Numbered from the stretch's first letter, positions 21,865-32,507 are shown. The stretch: 64,000 nt of DNA from Candidatus Fukatsuia symbiotica (GCF_003122425.1 NZ_CP021659.1:2760009-2824008); one strand, 5' to 3'. Made by a program: numbers and translations. Notes: generated by a model from the sequence alone, not told the origin.

Positions 21865-23100
21865 ATGTTACTTATTGAGAAATCTAGTAAACCGATTAAG
21901 AAATCCAGCAAACTGGAAAACGTGGGTTACGACATTCGTGGCCCAGTACTAAAAGAAGCAAAACGCCTTGAAGGGGAAGGCCATAAAGTACTGAAGCTCA
22001 ACATTGGCAACCCAGCACCTTTCGGTTTCAGTGCACCCGATGAAATTTTAGTCGATGTTATCCGTAATCTACCGACGGCTCAAGGCTATTGTGACTCCAA
22101 GGGGCTATATTCGGCACGTAAAGCCATCATGCAGTACTATCAAGCACAGGGAATGCATGATCTGACAGTGGAAGATATTTACATTGGTAACGGTGTTTCC
22201 GAGCTTATCCAGCAAGCAATGCAAGCATTACTCAATACTGACGACGAAATGCTCATACCTGCACCTGACTACCCACTATGGACTGCCGTGGTATCATTAT
22301 CGAACGGTAAAGCGGTACATTACCTCTGTGATGAAGGTGCTGATTGGTTTCCTGATCTTGGTGACATTCGCAAAAAGATCACGCCAAATACTCGCGGCAT
22401 TGTGATCATCAACCCAAACAACCCAACGGGGGCAGTTTATAGCAAAGATCTATTAAAGGATATCGTGGCAATCGCTCGTGAACATGATCTGATTATTTTC
22501 GCCGATGAAATCTACGACAAGATCCTCTATGACGATGCGATACATCATCCTATTGCTACCCTGGCCCCTGATCTGTTCACCGTGACTTTTAGCGGTTTAT
22601 CCAAAACCTATCGTGTCGCTGGTTTTCGCCAAGGCTGGATGGTATTAAATGGCCCCAAAAAACACGCGACAAGCTACATCGAAGGCTTGGACATGCTGTC
22701 TTCAATGCGCCTCTGCGCCAACGTGCCAATGCAACATGCCATCCAGGCAGCATTAGGGGGCTATCAGAGTATCAATGAATTTATTAAGCCAGGGGGACGT
22801 TTGTATGAACAACGTAACCAAGCCTGGGAGCAGATCAATCAGATCGAAGGCGTGAGTTGCGTTAAACCTCGTGGAGCGCTCTACATGTTTCCACGTATTG
22901 ATAAACGCTTTAAGGTGTACAACGATGAAAAAATGGTGTTGGATCTACTGTCGCAAGAAAAAGTATTATTGGTGCATGGTAGCGCATTTCATTGGCCTGA
23001 TCCGGATCACTTTCGTATTGTCATCCTACCCGCTGTCGATGAATTGACGACGGCAATCGGAAAGCTAGCGCAATTTTTTAAAAAATATAAGCAGAAGTGA
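21865..23100 (+). CDS. alaA: AlaA, glutamate-pyruvate aminotransferase
   Basis: 411 residues (E. coli 405). PLP-dependent class I aminotransferase that makes alanine from pyruvate and glutamate. Conserved blocks: LNIGNPAPFGF, GNGVSELI, PDYPLWTA, INPNNPTGAVYS, FADEIYDKI, the PLP lysine in FSGLSKTYRVAGFRQG. The ATG at 21865 gives a nine-residue longer N-terminus than E. coli, with KSSKPIKKSSKLE looking like a small internal repeat. yfbR follows as in E. coli. Confidence 0.94.
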   Translation: MLLIEKSSKPIKKSSKLENVGYDIRGPVLKEAKRLEGEGHKVLKLNIGNPAPFGFSAPDEILVDVIRNLPTAQGYCDSKGLYSARKAIMQYYQAQGMHDLTVEDIYIGNGVSELIQQAMQALLNTDDEMLIPAPDYPLWTAVVSLSNGKAVHYLCDEGADWFPDLGDIRKKITPNTRGIVIINPNNPTGAVYSKDLLKDIVAIAREHDLIIFADEIYDKILYDDAIHHPIATLAPDLFTVTFSGLSKTYRVAGFRQGWMVLNGPKKHATSYIEGLDMLSSMRLCANVPMQHAIQAALGGYQSINEFIKPGGRLYEQRNQAWEQINQIEGVSCVKPRGALYMFPRIDKRFKVYNDEKMVLDLLSQEKVLLVHGSAFHWPDPDHFRIVILPAVDELTTAIGKLAQFFKKYKQK

Positions 23101-23294
23101 TTATCCATCTAGCCAGTACAACTCACTAAGCACCTATGCGAAATCGTCTGAGCAATACTCAGACGGTGAAAAGTCTATCAAATTCATTGCTCATCTCGGG
23201 TGTTGTCTATATGCTTACCGCCTACTTAGCAAATATCCGGTATCACAATAAAATAAATAAAAATGAAGTGGTTGAATAACGTGGAGCATTCGCT

Positions 23295-23951
23295 ATGAGT
23301 CATTTTTTCGCCCATTTATCTCGTCTTACCCTGATCCACCGCTGGCCGTTAATGCGCAATGTGCGTATCGAAAATGTCTCCGAGCACAGCTTACAGGTTG
23401 CCTTTATTGCTCATGCCTTGGCTGTCATTAAAAACCGTAAATTCGATGGCAAACTCAATGCCGAGCGAGTAGCACTGCTGGCGATGTATCACGACGCTAG
23501 CGAAATTATCACCGGCGATTTACCAACAACAATAAAATATTACAATCAGCAAATCGCCCATGAATATAAAAAGATTGAAAATATTGCCCAACAAACATTG
23601 ATAGAAATGTTACCAAAAGAATTACAAGATGATTTTCGTTATCTACTCGACGAATGTTATTGTAGCAAGGATGAAAAACAATTAGTAAAACAAGCCGATG
23701 ATTTATCGGCTTATCTAAAATGCCTGGAAGAATTATCAGCCGGTAATAAAGAATTTGCTCCGGCTAAAGCACGATTAGAAAAAAAACTGCTGAAAGAACC
23801 GTCCTCTGAATTGACCTATTTTATGCAAAATTTTGTGCCAAGTTTCAGTATGTCACTGCAGGAAATGAGTCTAAATTCGCATCACAAGTCGTCGAAAAAT
23901 GTTTCGTCTAACTGCCCAAACGCAGATTTAAGTAATTCAGCCAACGATTGA
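23295..23951 (+). CDS. yfbR: YfbR, dNMP 5'-nucleotidase (extended C-terminus)
   Basis: HD-domain phosphohydrolase that dephosphorylates deoxyribonucleoside 5'-monophosphates. Metal ligands in [15 protein letters not shown] and a later Asp ([12 protein letters not shown]). E. coli YfbR has 199 residues; this one has 218. The extra tail from about residue 196 ([13 protein letters not shown]...) has low complexity and is read through DNA that encodes the end of convergent yfbV, with 70 bp of overlap. The normal stop seems to have been lost. Confidence 0.92.
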   Translation: MSHFFAHLSRLTLIHRWPLMRNVRIENVSEHSLQVAFIAHALAVIKNRKFDGKLNAERVALLAMYHDASEIITGDLPTTIKYYNQQIAHEYKKIENIAQQTLIEMLPKELQDDFRYLLDECYCSKDEKQLVKQADDLSAYLKCLEELSAGNKEFAPAKARLEKKLLKEPSSELTYFMQNFVPSFSMSLQEMSLNSHHKSSKNVSSNCPNADLSNSAND

Positions 23952-24339
23952 TAAGTTGGCGTTGTTTCAACAGGCACCACTCTCTTACCCGCTTCGCTTA
24001 ATTTCTGGCGCACACTATGAAACCACTGTAACAAAGTTAGCGGCAATGGCATCATCGATCGCTTACCCAACCACCATAATCCCTGCAATGGTAAACTACA
24101 GGCAAAGAATGCCGTGGCAATAGCCGGAGCCAGCTGCCCCCTAACGCTATCTGCCAAGTTAGTGTAAAAATCGCCAACGGTGGCATAAAACGGATGCCGA
24201 AGAGCGTCATATTAACGACACGATTTTCGGCAAAAATCGGTGCCAGGCGTCTGTCTAACGGCCAGGTTTTCATATATTTCTTCCCACGTTGGAGTATCTG
24301 AAACCAGCCTATCACCGGATCCGAGGGATTGTTCGTCAT
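23882..24339 (-). CDS. yfbV: YfbV (UPF0208) inner membrane protein (one-base frameshift)
   Basis: YfbV helps keep the terminus macrodomain separate in E. coli. The first frame ([17 protein letters not shown]... to WQIALGG) and the second ([22 protein letters not shown] to TFFDDL) join into a 152-residue protein, E. coli 151, if one G is added to the GGGGG run at 24137-24141. Two membrane segments result. As written the first frame reads into a stop. The same kind of lesion hits hflK, glmS, glmU and atpD. Confidence 0.88.
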
Positions 24340-24369
24340 AACTTACCTCTATTTTTACCGAAAAAATTA

Positions 24370-24535
24370 AAATCTCCTGCGTTGCGCAGCACTCGCAATC
24401 TCTTTGTACTCTGTGTACACTCCGATTGCTACGCGCCCTGTGCCTGAAACTTCATATAACGAACTACGGTTTCGGGTAGCCTATGGCTTTCAAGTCACCT
24501 TCGGCTTTCAGCTTTTGCAAGAGGTCTATTCTAGT
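24370..24535. repeat. Family 2-like repeat upstream of ackA
   Basis: Shares GCGCAGCACTCGCAATCTC, ACTTCATATAACGAACTACG and TTTTGCAAGAGGTCTATT with other family 2 copies, but with an insertion around 24475-24515. It lies 60-230 bp upstream of ackA, where the promoter is expected. Confidence 0.6.
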
Positions 24536-24598
24536 CGATCTCTCTCCCTTTAAACTTGTGGTTTAATTTAGCCAGTAAACAAAAAAATAGGTACTTCC

Positions 24599-25801
24599 AT
24601 GTCGAATAAGCTAATACTGGTTCTGAATTGCGGTAGCTCCTCATTAAAATTCGCGATTATCGATACGAACAGCAGTACAGAACACCTGTCTGGTTTAGCT
24701 GAATGCTTATCCCTTCCGGAAGCCCGTATTCAGTGGAGAATCGAGGGTATTAAACAGGAAACAACATTGGCCGCTAAGGCAACCCACAAAGAAGCACTGG
24801 ATTTCATTGTTAATACAATTCTGAAAAAAAAACCAGATCTTTCTGCTCAACTGAATGCCATTGGGCATCGCATTGTCCACGGCGGTGCAGAACTCGCTGA
24901 GTCAATGATTATTGACGATGATGTCATCCAATGTATCGAAGCTGCGATCCCATTTGCCCCCTTACATAATCCTGCTCATCTAATTGGCATCCGGGAAGCA
25001 TTCCGTTCTTTCCCTCATTTGAAAGAAAAAAATGTGGCGGTATTCGACACCGCTTTCCATCAGACGATGCCGGAAGAATCTTACCTCTATGCTTTGCCAT
25101 ACAAACTGTATCAAGAACAGGGTATCCGTCGTTATGGCGCCCACGGGACTAGCCATTTATATGTCAGTCAAGAAGCAGCAAAAAAACTGGGTAAACCGCT
25201 AGAAGAACTCAATGTCATCAGTTGCCATTTGGGTAACGGCGGGTCAGTCACAGCGATACGTAATGGTCGCTGTGTTGATACTTCGATGGGATTAACACCC
25301 TTGGAAGGTTTGGTGATGGGGACACGTAGCGGCGATCTGGATCCTGCGATTATTTTTTATCTTCATAATCAATGCAAGATGAATATTGATCAAATTGATA
25401 AGTTACTTACCAAAAGATCCGGGTTGCTGGGATTAACCGAAGTAACAAGTGATTGCCGTTATATTGAAGACAATTACCACATCACAGTCGAAGCCAAACG
25501 GGCGATGGACGTTTTCTGTCATCGTTTAGCAAAATACATCGGCGCCTATAGCGCACTGATGGCAGGCCGTTTGGATGCCGTTATTTTTACCGGTGGTATC
25601 GGTGAAAATTCAGGGCTAGTACGTGAACTAACACTGAACAAACTGGCGCTCCTGGGTTTTGCCGTTGACTCAGAAAAAAATACAGCGACGCGTTTCGGCA
25701 AATCCGGCTTCATCAGCCAAGAAGGCAGTCGGCCAGCTTTAGTTATCACAACCAACGAAGAGCTGGTAATCGCACGAGATACCGCGCGTTTGACCGCATA
25801 A
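24599..25801 (+). CDS. ackA: Acetate kinase
   Basis: 400 residues, as in E. coli. ASKHA-fold enzyme making ATP and acetate from acetyl phosphate. Signatures [13 protein letters not shown] at the start, [37 protein letters not shown] and FTGGIGENS. First gene of the ackA-pta pair, placed downstream of yfbV as in E. coli. A family 1 repeat separates it from pta. Confidence 0.96.
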   Translation: MSNKLILVLNCGSSSLKFAIIDTNSSTEHLSGLAECLSLPEARIQWRIEGIKQETTLAAKATHKEALDFIVNTILKKKPDLSAQLNAIGHRIVHGGAELAESMIIDDDVIQCIEAAIPFAPLHNPAHLIGIREAFRSFPHLKEKNVAVFDTAFHQTMPEESYLYALPYKLYQEQGIRRYGAHGTSHLYVSQEAAKKLGKPLEELNVISCHLGNGGSVTAIRNGRCVDTSMGLTPLEGLVMGTRSGDLDPAIIFYLHNQCKMNIDQIDKLLTKRSGLLGLTEVTSDCRYIEDNYHITVEAKRAMDVFCHRLAKYIGAYSALMAGRLDAVIFTGGIGENSGLVRELTLNKLALLGFAVDSEKNTATRFGKSGFISQEGSRPALVITTNEELVIARDTARLTA

Positions 25802-25824
25802 ACAGATTCAGAATACAACTGCCT

Positions 25825-25980
25825 AAGAGCCTGTTCCAATCTTCTTGAGCAACGCTCAGACGAGGAAAAAATAGGCACAAAAGCGCAGGTTACATAGAGT
25901 CAATGAGCATTTTGAGCTCGTTTTTGACGAATGACGTGACCAAAACACGGTGGGCACAAGAGATTTCGAACAGGTTTTTA
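25825..25980 (+). repeat. Family 1 MITE-like repeat between ackA and pta
   Basis: Full-length copy with TA at both ends: TAAGAGCCTGTTCCAATC at the left and AGATTTCGAACAGGTTTTTA at the right. It fills the ackA-pta gap, and the pta ribosome site GAGGTG starts at the next base. Confidence 0.88.
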
Positions 25981-25991
25981 GAGGTGTGGCT

Positions 25992-28145
25992 ATGTCTCAT
26001 ACAATTATGTTGATCCCCATAAGTACAGGTGTTGGCTTAACCAGTGTCAGCCTGGGTGTTATTCGCTCAATAGAGCAAAAAGGTGTTCGTCTCAGTGTAT
26101 TCAAACCTATTGCCCAACCACGTTCTGATGGCGACACACCGGATCACACCACGACAATTATCCGAGCCAACTCCAGTATCCATGCTGCTGAACCGCTGAA
26201 GATGAGTGAGGTTGAGACACTAACACTGTTAAGTTCTAACCAACAAGACCTATTAATGGATGAAATAGTCGCGCGTTACGACAAAAATACGCAAAATGCC
26301 GAGGTGATATTGATCGAAGGCCTGGTTCCAACCCGTAAACATCCTTTTGCCAATACACTGAATTACCAGATCGCCAAAACCTTGAATGCTGAAATTGTTT
26401 TCGTTTTGGCACTAGGCAATCACTCACCGTGTCAGCTAAAAGAACAGATCGAACTCGCCGCCTCTAGTTTCGGGGGTATCGAAAATAAAAATATTACCGG
26501 TGTGATCATCAACAAATTGAATGCACCCATTGATAAGCAAGGTCGTACTCGCCCTGATTTATATGAAATTTTTGATAGTTCCAACAAAAACGAGGTGACA
26601 ACGATTCAGCCAAGCCAGCTATCTAACAGAAGTCCGCTACCATTATACGGCTGCATACCCTGGAGTATTGATCTCATTGCCACTCGCGCCATCGATATCT
26701 GTCGACACCTTAATGCCAGTATCATTAATCAAGGTGATATCAACACACGCCGCGTTAAATCCATCATTTTTTGTGCTCGTAGTCTCCCCAACATGCTAGC
26801 ACATTGGCGCCCAGGTGCGTTGCTTGTCACCTCAGCGGATCGCCCAGATGTGCTGGTTGCTGCCTGCTTGGCAGCGATGAACGGTGTTGCCATTGGTGCT
26901 ATTTTGCTTACCGGAGGGTATCAAATGGATGATTCTATCAGGCAACTCTGTCAACGTGCTTTCCAGACAGGTCTACCCATCTTTATGGTCAATACCAACA
27001 GTTGGCAAACATCGCTAAATCTACAAAGTTTCAGTCTGGAAGTATCAGCAGATGATCATGAACGTGTTGAAAAATTACAAAATTATATCGCCAGTCATAT
27101 CAGCAGTGAATGGATCAATTCACTTAGTATTGCTTCTACACGTTCACGCCGTTTATCACCGCCTGCATTCCGCTACAAACTGACAGAACTGGCGCGTGAA
27201 GCAGCTAAACGTATCGTGCTCCCTGAAGGAGAAGAACCTCGTACCGTGAAAGCAGCTTCCATTTGTGCCGAACGTGGCATCGCCACACCGGTACTCTTAG
27301 GCAACCCTGAAGAAATTCGTCGAGTTGCGGCAACACAGGGCATTGAATTAGGTAAAAACATCGAATTAATCAATCCCGTTGTAGTACGTGAACACTATGT
27401 TTCACGGCTGGTTGAACTGCGTAAAGATAAAGGAATGACTGAAGTAGTCGCGCGTGAGCAACTGGAAGATAATGTGGTGCTGGGTACGATGATGCTAGAG
27501 CAAAATAAAGTCGACGGATTAGTTTCTGGAGCATTGCATACCACAGCCAACACCATCCGCCCAGCATTACAATTGATAAAAACGGCGCCAGGCAGTTCAC
27601 TGGTTTCATCAATATTTTTTATGTTACTTCCTGATCAAGTCCTTGTGTACGGTGATTGCGCCATCAATCCTGATCCCAGCGCCGCTCAACTCGCTGAGAT
27701 CGCGATTCAATCTGCAGATTCAGCTGAAGCGTTTGGTATTGAACCGAAAGTGGCGATGATCTCTTATTCTACCGGAAATTCTGGTGCTGGTAGTGATGTA
27801 GAAAAAGTCCGCGAAGCCACACGTTTGGCAAAAGAAAAACGCCCCGATTTGATTATTGATGGGCCATTACAATACGACGCCGCCATTATGGCGGATGTGG
27901 CCAAATCCAAGGCACCTAATTCACCCGTGGCTGGCAAGGCTACCGTGTTTATTTTCCCTGATCTCAACACCGGCAATACCACTTACAAAGCGGTACAGCG
28001 CTCTGCCGATTTGATTTCCATTGGCCCCATGTTACAAGGGATGCGCAAACCAGTGAACGATCTGTCTCGTGGTGCACTGGTAAACGACATTGTTTACACC
28101 ATCGCATTGACCGCCATTCAATCCATGAACAGAACAACCACTTAA
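25992..28145 (+). CDS. pta: Phosphate acetyltransferase
   Basis: 717 residues (E. coli 714), the long three-domain form. An N-terminal P-loop-like domain ([20 protein letters not shown]), a DRTGG-type middle domain, and the catalytic PTA_PTB domain from about residue 385 ([16 protein letters not shown], then [19 protein letters not shown]). It makes acetyl phosphate and CoA from acetyl-CoA. The ATG at 25992 follows GAGGTG; a longer frame would start inside the repeat and is rejected. Confidence 0.96.
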   Translation: MSHTIMLIPISTGVGLTSVSLGVIRSIEQKGVRLSVFKPIAQPRSDGDTPDHTTTIIRANSSIHAAEPLKMSEVETLTLLSSNQQDLLMDEIVARYDKNTQNAEVILIEGLVPTRKHPFANTLNYQIAKTLNAEIVFVLALGNHSPCQLKEQIELAASSFGGIENKNITGVIINKLNAPIDKQGRTRPDLYEIFDSSNKNEVTTIQPSQLSNRSPLPLYGCIPWSIDLIATRAIDICRHLNASIINQGDINTRRVKSIIFCARSLPNMLAHWRPGALLVTSADRPDVLVAACLAAMNGVAIGAILLTGGYQMDDSIRQLCQRAFQTGLPIFMVNTNSWQTSLNLQSFSLEVSADDHERVEKLQNYIASHISSEWINSLSIASTRSRRLSPPAFRYKLTELAREAAKRIVLPEGEEPRTVKAASICAERGIATPVLLGNPEEIRRVAATQGIELGKNIELINPVVVREHYVSRLVELRKDKGMTEVVAREQLEDNVVLGTMMLEQNKVDGLVSGALHTTANTIRPALQLIKTAPGSSLVSSIFFMLLPDQVLVYGDCAINPDPSAAQLAEIAIQSADSAEAFGIEPKVAMISYSTGNSGAGSDVEKVREATRLAKEKRPDLIIDGPLQYDAAIMADVAKSKAPNSPVAGKATVFIFPDLNTGNTTYKAVQRSADLISIGPMLQGMRKPVNDLSRGALVNDIVYTIALTAIQSMNRTTT

Positions 28146-28147
28146 CT

Positions 28148-28240
28148 ACAATAGACTTTTTGCAAAACCCAATACATGCTGTGAAGTCAAGACACACGGA
28201 GCGCAGCAGCCAAAAGGGTACATAAATAAAAAAATAAATC
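28148..28240. repeat. Family 2 repeat, left-end fragment
   Basis: Begins AATAGACTTTTTGCAAAACC just after the pta stop, then CTGTGAAGTCAAGACACACG and GCGCAGCAGCC. The right end is not seen. Confidence 0.55.
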
Positions 28241-28346
28241 TAACTTAATGATATAGGGTGAAAACCCTATCTGTTGACATTCATCACATTAATAATTCTA
28301 GAAAATATTTATTCTCGAGCTAACAGTCACGAGGAGTAAAGCTTTC

Positions 28347-28790
28347 ATGTTAAGAGAACTACTAACGTCAGATGTTGTTCAAATCGTGGAGCAAGCCAAT
28401 AACTGGCGGGATGCCATTGCTATAGCTTGTCAACCTTTAATTAATCATAATGCTATCGAGCCACATTATGTCGAGGCTATTTATCGATCACATGAGGCAA
28501 TTGGCCCTTATTACGTGGTAGCACCAGGTATTGCTATGCCACATGCGCGGCCAGAAGAAGGAGTCAATAAATTATCATTGTCATTAACACTTATTTCTCA
28601 GGGAGTTGCCTTCAATACACAAAGAAATGATCCGGTAAAATTATTAATCGTTTTAGCCGCGACTGACAGCCATAGCCATATTAATGCCATCTCTCAGCTA
28701 GCAAAATTATTCGCCAATCAGGACGATATTAATGCCATATTAAGCGCTGAAAACATACATGATATTCTTGCCATTATCGCGCGTTATTAA
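28347..28790 (+). CDS. ulaC: PTS ascorbate/fructose-type EIIA component
   Basis: 147 residues. EIIA domain of the mannitol/fructose fold; the phospho-accepting histidine is His66 in PGIAMPHARPEEGV, which is the form found in UlaC/SgaA. Good ribosome site GAGGAGT. First gene of a three-gene set (EIIA, EIIB, EIIC) with gaps of 50 and 12 bp. The substrate is not proven: the EIIC is of the ascorbate family, but no ascorbate catabolic genes (ulaG, ulaD-F) are near. Symbol used as nearest relative. Confidence 0.75.
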   Translation: MLRELLTSDVVQIVEQANNWRDAIAIACQPLINHNAIEPHYVEAIYRSHEAIGPYYVVAPGIAMPHARPEEGVNKLSLSLTLISQGVAFNTQRNDPVKLLIVLAATDSHSHINAISQLAKLFANQDDINAILSAENIHDILAIIARY

Positions 28791-28840
28791 TGTTACTATC
28801 TGATTAAACGTTTCATCGTTGGAAAATTCATGGATAGATA

Positions 28841-29131
28841 ATGACACAGATTACAGTAGTCTCTGGCATTGGCTTATGTACTAGCCTGCTGATGAAAATA
28901 AGTATCAAAAGTATTCTCACCGAATTAGCCGTAGCCGCCAAGGTTAACCATGTTGATCTCAATTCAGCCAAAGGAATGAACAGCGACATTTTTGTCGGCA
29001 CTCGCGATATCACAGAACAATTAGTGGCTCAATCTATCGCTGGAAAAATCGTCTCATTAGATAATGTAATTGATAAAAAAATTATGAAAGAACGACTATC
29101 AGTAGCATTAATCGAATTAAATATTTTATAA
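28841..29131 (+). CDS. ulaB: PTS EIIB component, ascorbate type, without the usual active-site Cys
   Basis: 96 residues, the size of UlaB-type EIIB. The phosphate loop in relatives reads VCGxGxGSS, with the cysteine carrying the phosphate. Here it reads VVSGIGLCTSLLMK: Ser8 (TCT) stands where the cysteine belongs, and a cysteine appears five residues later where glycine is expected. Each change needs a single base. The rest of the fold is well kept, so the gene may be recently inactivated, or use Cys13. Sequence quality should be considered. Confidence 0.72.
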   Translation: MTQITVVSGIGLCTSLLMKISIKSILTELAVAAKVNHVDLNSAKGMNSDIFVGTRDITEQLVAQSIAGKIVSLDNVIDKKIMKERLSVALIELNIL

Positions 29132-29143
29132 CTGGAGGTATAG

Positions 29144-30400
29144 ATGGATTTTTTTCGTTTTCTAATGGACGATGTGTTTGCTGAACCAGCAATATTGGTC
29201 AGTTTAATCGCACTAGTTGGCCTGCTTGCCCAAAAAAAAACCCTGACAGAATGTATTCAAGGTGCCGTTAAAACCATTATGGGTCTTGTTATTCTAAGTG
29301 CAGGTGCCTCTTTGGTCGTATCTTCTCTCGGTGATTTTGCCAATATTTTTCAACATGCTTTTGGTATTCAAGGTATCGTCCCTAATAATGAAGCCATTGT
29401 TGCTGTTGCCCAAGAAAATTTTGGCAAAGAAATGGCGATGATCATGTTTTTCGCCATGTTGATTAATATTTTGATCGCACGCTTTACACCCTGGAAGTTT
29501 ATTTTTCTCACCGGTCATCACACCCTTTTTATGTCGATGATGGTCGCCGTTATTTTAGTAACCTCAGGGATGACAGGTTTGCCCCTCATTACCGTCGGCT
29601 CTCTAATAGTTGGTATATCAATGGTTTTCTTTCCAGCTATCGCTCACCCTTATATGAAAAAAGTCACAGGATCGGATGATGTCGCCATTGGTCATTTTTC
29701 CACGTTGTCCTACATCCTTTCAGGTTTTATTGGCAGTAAATTGGGTAATAAAAAACACTCCACCGAGGATATGAACGTCCCTAAAAATTTGTTGTTTTTA
29801 CATGATACCCCGGTAGCAATTGCTTTCATTATGAGTATTATTTTTGTCATCACTTGTTTATTTGCCGGTAATGATGCCGTAAAAAATCTCAGTGGCGGTA
29901 AAAACTGGTTTATGTTTTCCCTGATGCAGTCGATCACCTTTGCTGCTGGTGTCTACATTATTTTGCGGGGCGTTCGCATGGTAATCACTGAAATTGTTCC
30001 GGCATTCAAGGGTATTTCCGATAAATTAGTCCCTCATGCTAAACCGGCGCTGGATTGTCCAGTAGTTTTCCCTTATGCCCCTAACGCAGTATTAGTTGGT
30101 TTTTTAAGCAGTTTTACCGCAGGGGTTCTTTGTATGTTCACACTGTACCTGCTTAACATGACGGTAATTATTCCAGGCGTTGTCTCGCATTTTTTTACCG
30201 GCGGAGCCTCTGGAGTATTCGGTAATGCAACGGGTGGTCGACGTGGCGCTATACTGGGCGCTTTTACTCAAGGACTGTTAATCAGCATCCTACCTGTTTT
30301 TTTATTGCCCGTCCTGGGTGATATCGGTTTTGCCAATGCCACCTTCTGCGATGCAGATTTCGGTGCCGTAGGCATTTTATTAGGCACTATTGTCCGTTAA
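29144..30400 (+). CDS. ulaA: PTS ascorbate-type EIIC permease
   Basis: 418 residues with about ten membrane helices; EIIC of the UlaA/SgaT family. Typical segments are SAGASLVVSSLG, the periplasmic/loop region TPWKFIFLTGHHTLFMSMM, and GATGGRRGAILGAF-like GNATGGRRGAILG. Ribosome site GGAGG 6 bp before the ATG. It follows EIIB by 12 bp. E. coli UlaA has 465 residues, so this one is somewhat short at the C-terminus. Confidence 0.78.
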   Translation: MDFFRFLMDDVFAEPAILVSLIALVGLLAQKKTLTECIQGAVKTIMGLVILSAGASLVVSSLGDFANIFQHAFGIQGIVPNNEAIVAVAQENFGKEMAMIMFFAMLINILIARFTPWKFIFLTGHHTLFMSMMVAVILVTSGMTGLPLITVGSLIVGISMVFFPAIAHPYMKKVTGSDDVAIGHFSTLSYILSGFIGSKLGNKKHSTEDMNVPKNLLFLHDTPVAIAFIMSIIFVITCLFAGNDAVKNLSGGKNWFMFSLMQSITFAAGVYIILRGVRMVITEIVPAFKGISDKLVPHAKPALDCPVVFPYAPNAVLVGFLSSFTAGVLCMFTLYLLNMTVIIPGVVSHFFTGGASGVFGNATGGRRGAILGAFTQGLLISILPVFLLPVLGDIGFANATFCDADFGAVGILLGTIVR

Positions 30401-30451
30401 TTAATGTCCTCGTGAATGATATCTCCGTAAATAGATTTCTTGCACAAAAAA

Positions 30452-31024
30452 TCATCCAACCACGTTATCAGGATGACAAAAACAACTGACAAGATGATCA
30501 TTCACCAAGCCACTGGCTTGCATAAAAGCGTAGCAAACCGTAGGGCCAATAAATTTAAACCCCCGTCTTTTCAGTGCATGGGACATAGCATCAGACACCG
30601 GCGTGGTCGCCGGTATCTCATCTTGGCACCACCAACGATTAACTTGCTGTTGACCGTTAACGAAACTCCAGATGAAACCGGAAAAATCTTCTCCACGTGC
30701 TACCATTGCCAAATAAGCCCTAGCATTGGTGATAATGGCCTGGATTTTACCACGATGACGAATAATACCGCTATCTTGCATCAACATTTCTACTTGCTCT
30801 GATCCCATCAATGCAATTGCCTGAGGATCAAAATAATAAAAGCGCTGCTGGTAATGAGCACGTTTCTTAAGCACAGTGATCCACGAAAGACCCGATTGTT
30901 GTGCCTCCAAACATAACATGCCAAATAGCACTTGATTTTGCCTTTGTGGAATACCCCATTCGGTATCGTGATAAGCGATATATGATGTATCCGAAGTGAC
31001 CCAACCGCAGCGCTTGCTATTCAT
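30452..31024 (-). CDS. tag: Tag, 3-methyladenine DNA glycosylase I
   Basis: 190 residues (E. coli 187). It excises 3-methyladenine from DNA. The zinc-snap ligands are visible: Cys6 (SKRCGW), His19 (YHDTEWG), and the His and Cys of NDHLVSCF near the C-terminus; GLSWITVLKKR and the RRGFKFIGPT segment are conserved. The ATG at 31024 overlaps the stop of the upstream permease by four bases (ATGA), so it is coupled to the transporter, an unusual partner. Confidence 0.92.
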   Translation of the reverse strand: MNSKRCGWVTSDTSYIAYHDTEWGIPQRQNQVLFGMLCLEAQQSGLSWITVLKKRAHYQQRFYYFDPQAIALMGSEQVEMLMQDSGIIRHRGKIQAIITNARAYLAMVARGEDFSGFIWSFVNGQQQVNRWWCQDEIPATTPVSDAMSHALKRRGFKFIGPTVCYAFMQASGLVNDHLVSCFCHPDNVVG

Positions 31025-31728
31025 CGTGCACTTTTTTGTTGACAATACTGGGATAACTTAAAGCGTCGGCTGATGGCATTCACCATCAGATCCAGGCTGA
31101 GACAGAGCATAAAATAAACAAGTGCTACAAACATAAAAATTTCCATCGGATAAACCATGCTACGATTATTGACCTGTGTTGCTAAGAATGTCAGTTCGTT
31201 GACGCCCACGATATAGGCCAGAGAAGTATCTTTAATCAATGAAATCCATTGATTAATAAATGAAGGAACCATCATACGCAATGCCTGTGGTAACACAATA
31301 AACCATAAAACCTGACGTTGGTTAAATCCCAATGATAAACCCGCCTGCCACTGACCGGTCCCCACTGCCATTATCCCCGCTTTTACTGCATGAGCCAGAT
31401 AAGCTGATGCAATCAACGTTAGCGCACAAACCACGGTAGTGATTTCAGGGATATCAATACCAAAGGTAATAGGCAATAGAAAATAAGCCCAAAAAATCAG
31501 CATAATTACGGGAATAGCACGGAAAAAACCAAGAACAGTAACTAAAATTCCGCCCCAGAAGCCACGCGCCATCGCCAGTAGCATTCCCAACAAAGTTCCT
31601 AAAATAGCGGAAGCAACCCCAGACATTAGACTGATCAATAACGTCAATGCCGCCCCACCCAATCGACCATCAGGAAAAACGCCCCACATCAGGTAGCGCC
31701 AATTATCAATGATAATGGTGAAATCCAT
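31021..31728 (-). CDS. Polar amino acid ABC transporter permease, HisM/GltK type
   Basis: 235 residues, about five membrane helices. The inner-membrane permease signature is in the loop AHAVKAGIMAVGTGQWQAGLSLGFNQRQVLWFIVLPQALR, the EAA motif that contacts the ATPase. It begins 1 bp after the stop of the sister permease and ends overlapping tag. Family: polar amino acid uptake (HisQM/GltJK). The likely substrate is glutamate/aspartate or another polar amino acid; not certain. Confidence 0.82.
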   Translation of the reverse strand: MDFTIIIDNWRYLMWGVFPDGRLGGAALTLLISLMSGVASAILGTLLGMLLAMARGFWGGILVTVLGFFRAIPVIMLIFWAYFLLPITFGIDIPEITTVVCALTLIASAYLAHAVKAGIMAVGTGQWQAGLSLGFNQRQVLWFIVLPQALRMMVPSFINQWISLIKDTSLAYIVGVNELTFLATQVNNRSMVYPMEIFMFVALVYFMLCLSLDLMVNAISRRFKLSQYCQQKSAR

Positions 31729-31729
31729 C

Positions 31730-32467
31730 TTAATGTTTCCTGACTGTCATTCGTTGCTGACGCCACATACCCCAAACCTCAATTAACGCAATAATGGCAA
31801 CATACAGTACAGTGGCAATACCAAAAGCCTGGAAGGTACGCAATGTTTCAGTTTCTACCTGACGGGAAGTATAAGAAAGTTCAGCGACACCAATTGCCAT
31901 AGTCAGTGATGAATTTTTAATCACATTCATATATTGCCCAAGCAACGGCGACATAGCGATTTTTAATGCCTGTGGCAAAATCACATAACGCATCGATTGC
32001 CACCCCGTTAATCCCAATGCCTGCGCTGCATATTTCTGCCCACGAGCAACACCCGCGATACCGGCACGTAACTCTTCAGCAATAAATGCAGCTGAATAAA
32101 GCGTTAAGCCGATTAAACCGCTTAAAAACTCAAAAGACGGCCAACGGAGGACTAAATTAAAGAGTATCAATTCATGGGCAGTATTTAGCCACTGCATCCA
32201 GGACAGAGGCAGTAGCTGACCCACAGCAAAGTACCAAAAAAAAAGCTGCACCAACAACGGCGTATTACGAAAGACAGAGCTGTAAATAATGACAGACCAT
32301 TGCAGTATTTTTAGATGACTATCTCTGGCTACCGCCAGTAAAAATCCTAATGATGTCGCCGCGGCCACCGTACAAGCAGAAATCCACAAAGTAAGTAGAA
32401 AGCCATCCCATAACCAAAGCAAATATTGCGGAGCCAATAGCCAATCAGTGAGATACTGCAACTTCAT
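31730..32467 (-). CDS. Polar amino acid ABC transporter permease, HisQ/GltJ type
   Basis: 245 residues with membrane helices through its length. The EAA loop reads AEELRAGIAGVARGQKYAAQALGLTGWQSMRYVILPQALK; FRNTPLLVQLFFWYF is a GltJ-like signature. It forms a heterodimer with the next permease. A family 1 repeat and a terminator separate it from the binding protein gene upstream. No ATPase gene is near. Confidence 0.82.
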   Translation of the reverse strand: MKLQYLTDWLLAPQYLLWLWDGFLLTLWISACTVAAATSLGFLLAVARDSHLKILQWSVIIYSSVFRNTPLLVQLFFWYFAVGQLLPLSWMQWLNTAHELILFNLVLRWPSFEFLSGLIGLTLYSAAFIAEELRAGIAGVARGQKYAAQALGLTGWQSMRYVILPQALKIAMSPLLGQYMNVIKNSSLTMAIGVAELSYTSRQVETETLRTFQAFGIATVLYVAIIALIEVWGMWRQQRMTVRKH

Positions 32468-32507
32468 AAGTGACGTCCATCAATGTCATAATAAGGCATT
32501 AAACTTC

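Noticed and set aside
23145..23165. CGTCTGAG/CTCAGACG hairpin after alaA as a terminator
   Set aside because: No T run follows on the plus strand; it may be a scrap of the family 1 interior.
25950..25991. Upstream start for pta inside the repeat
   Set aside because: The GAGGTG site and alignment point to the ATG at 25992.
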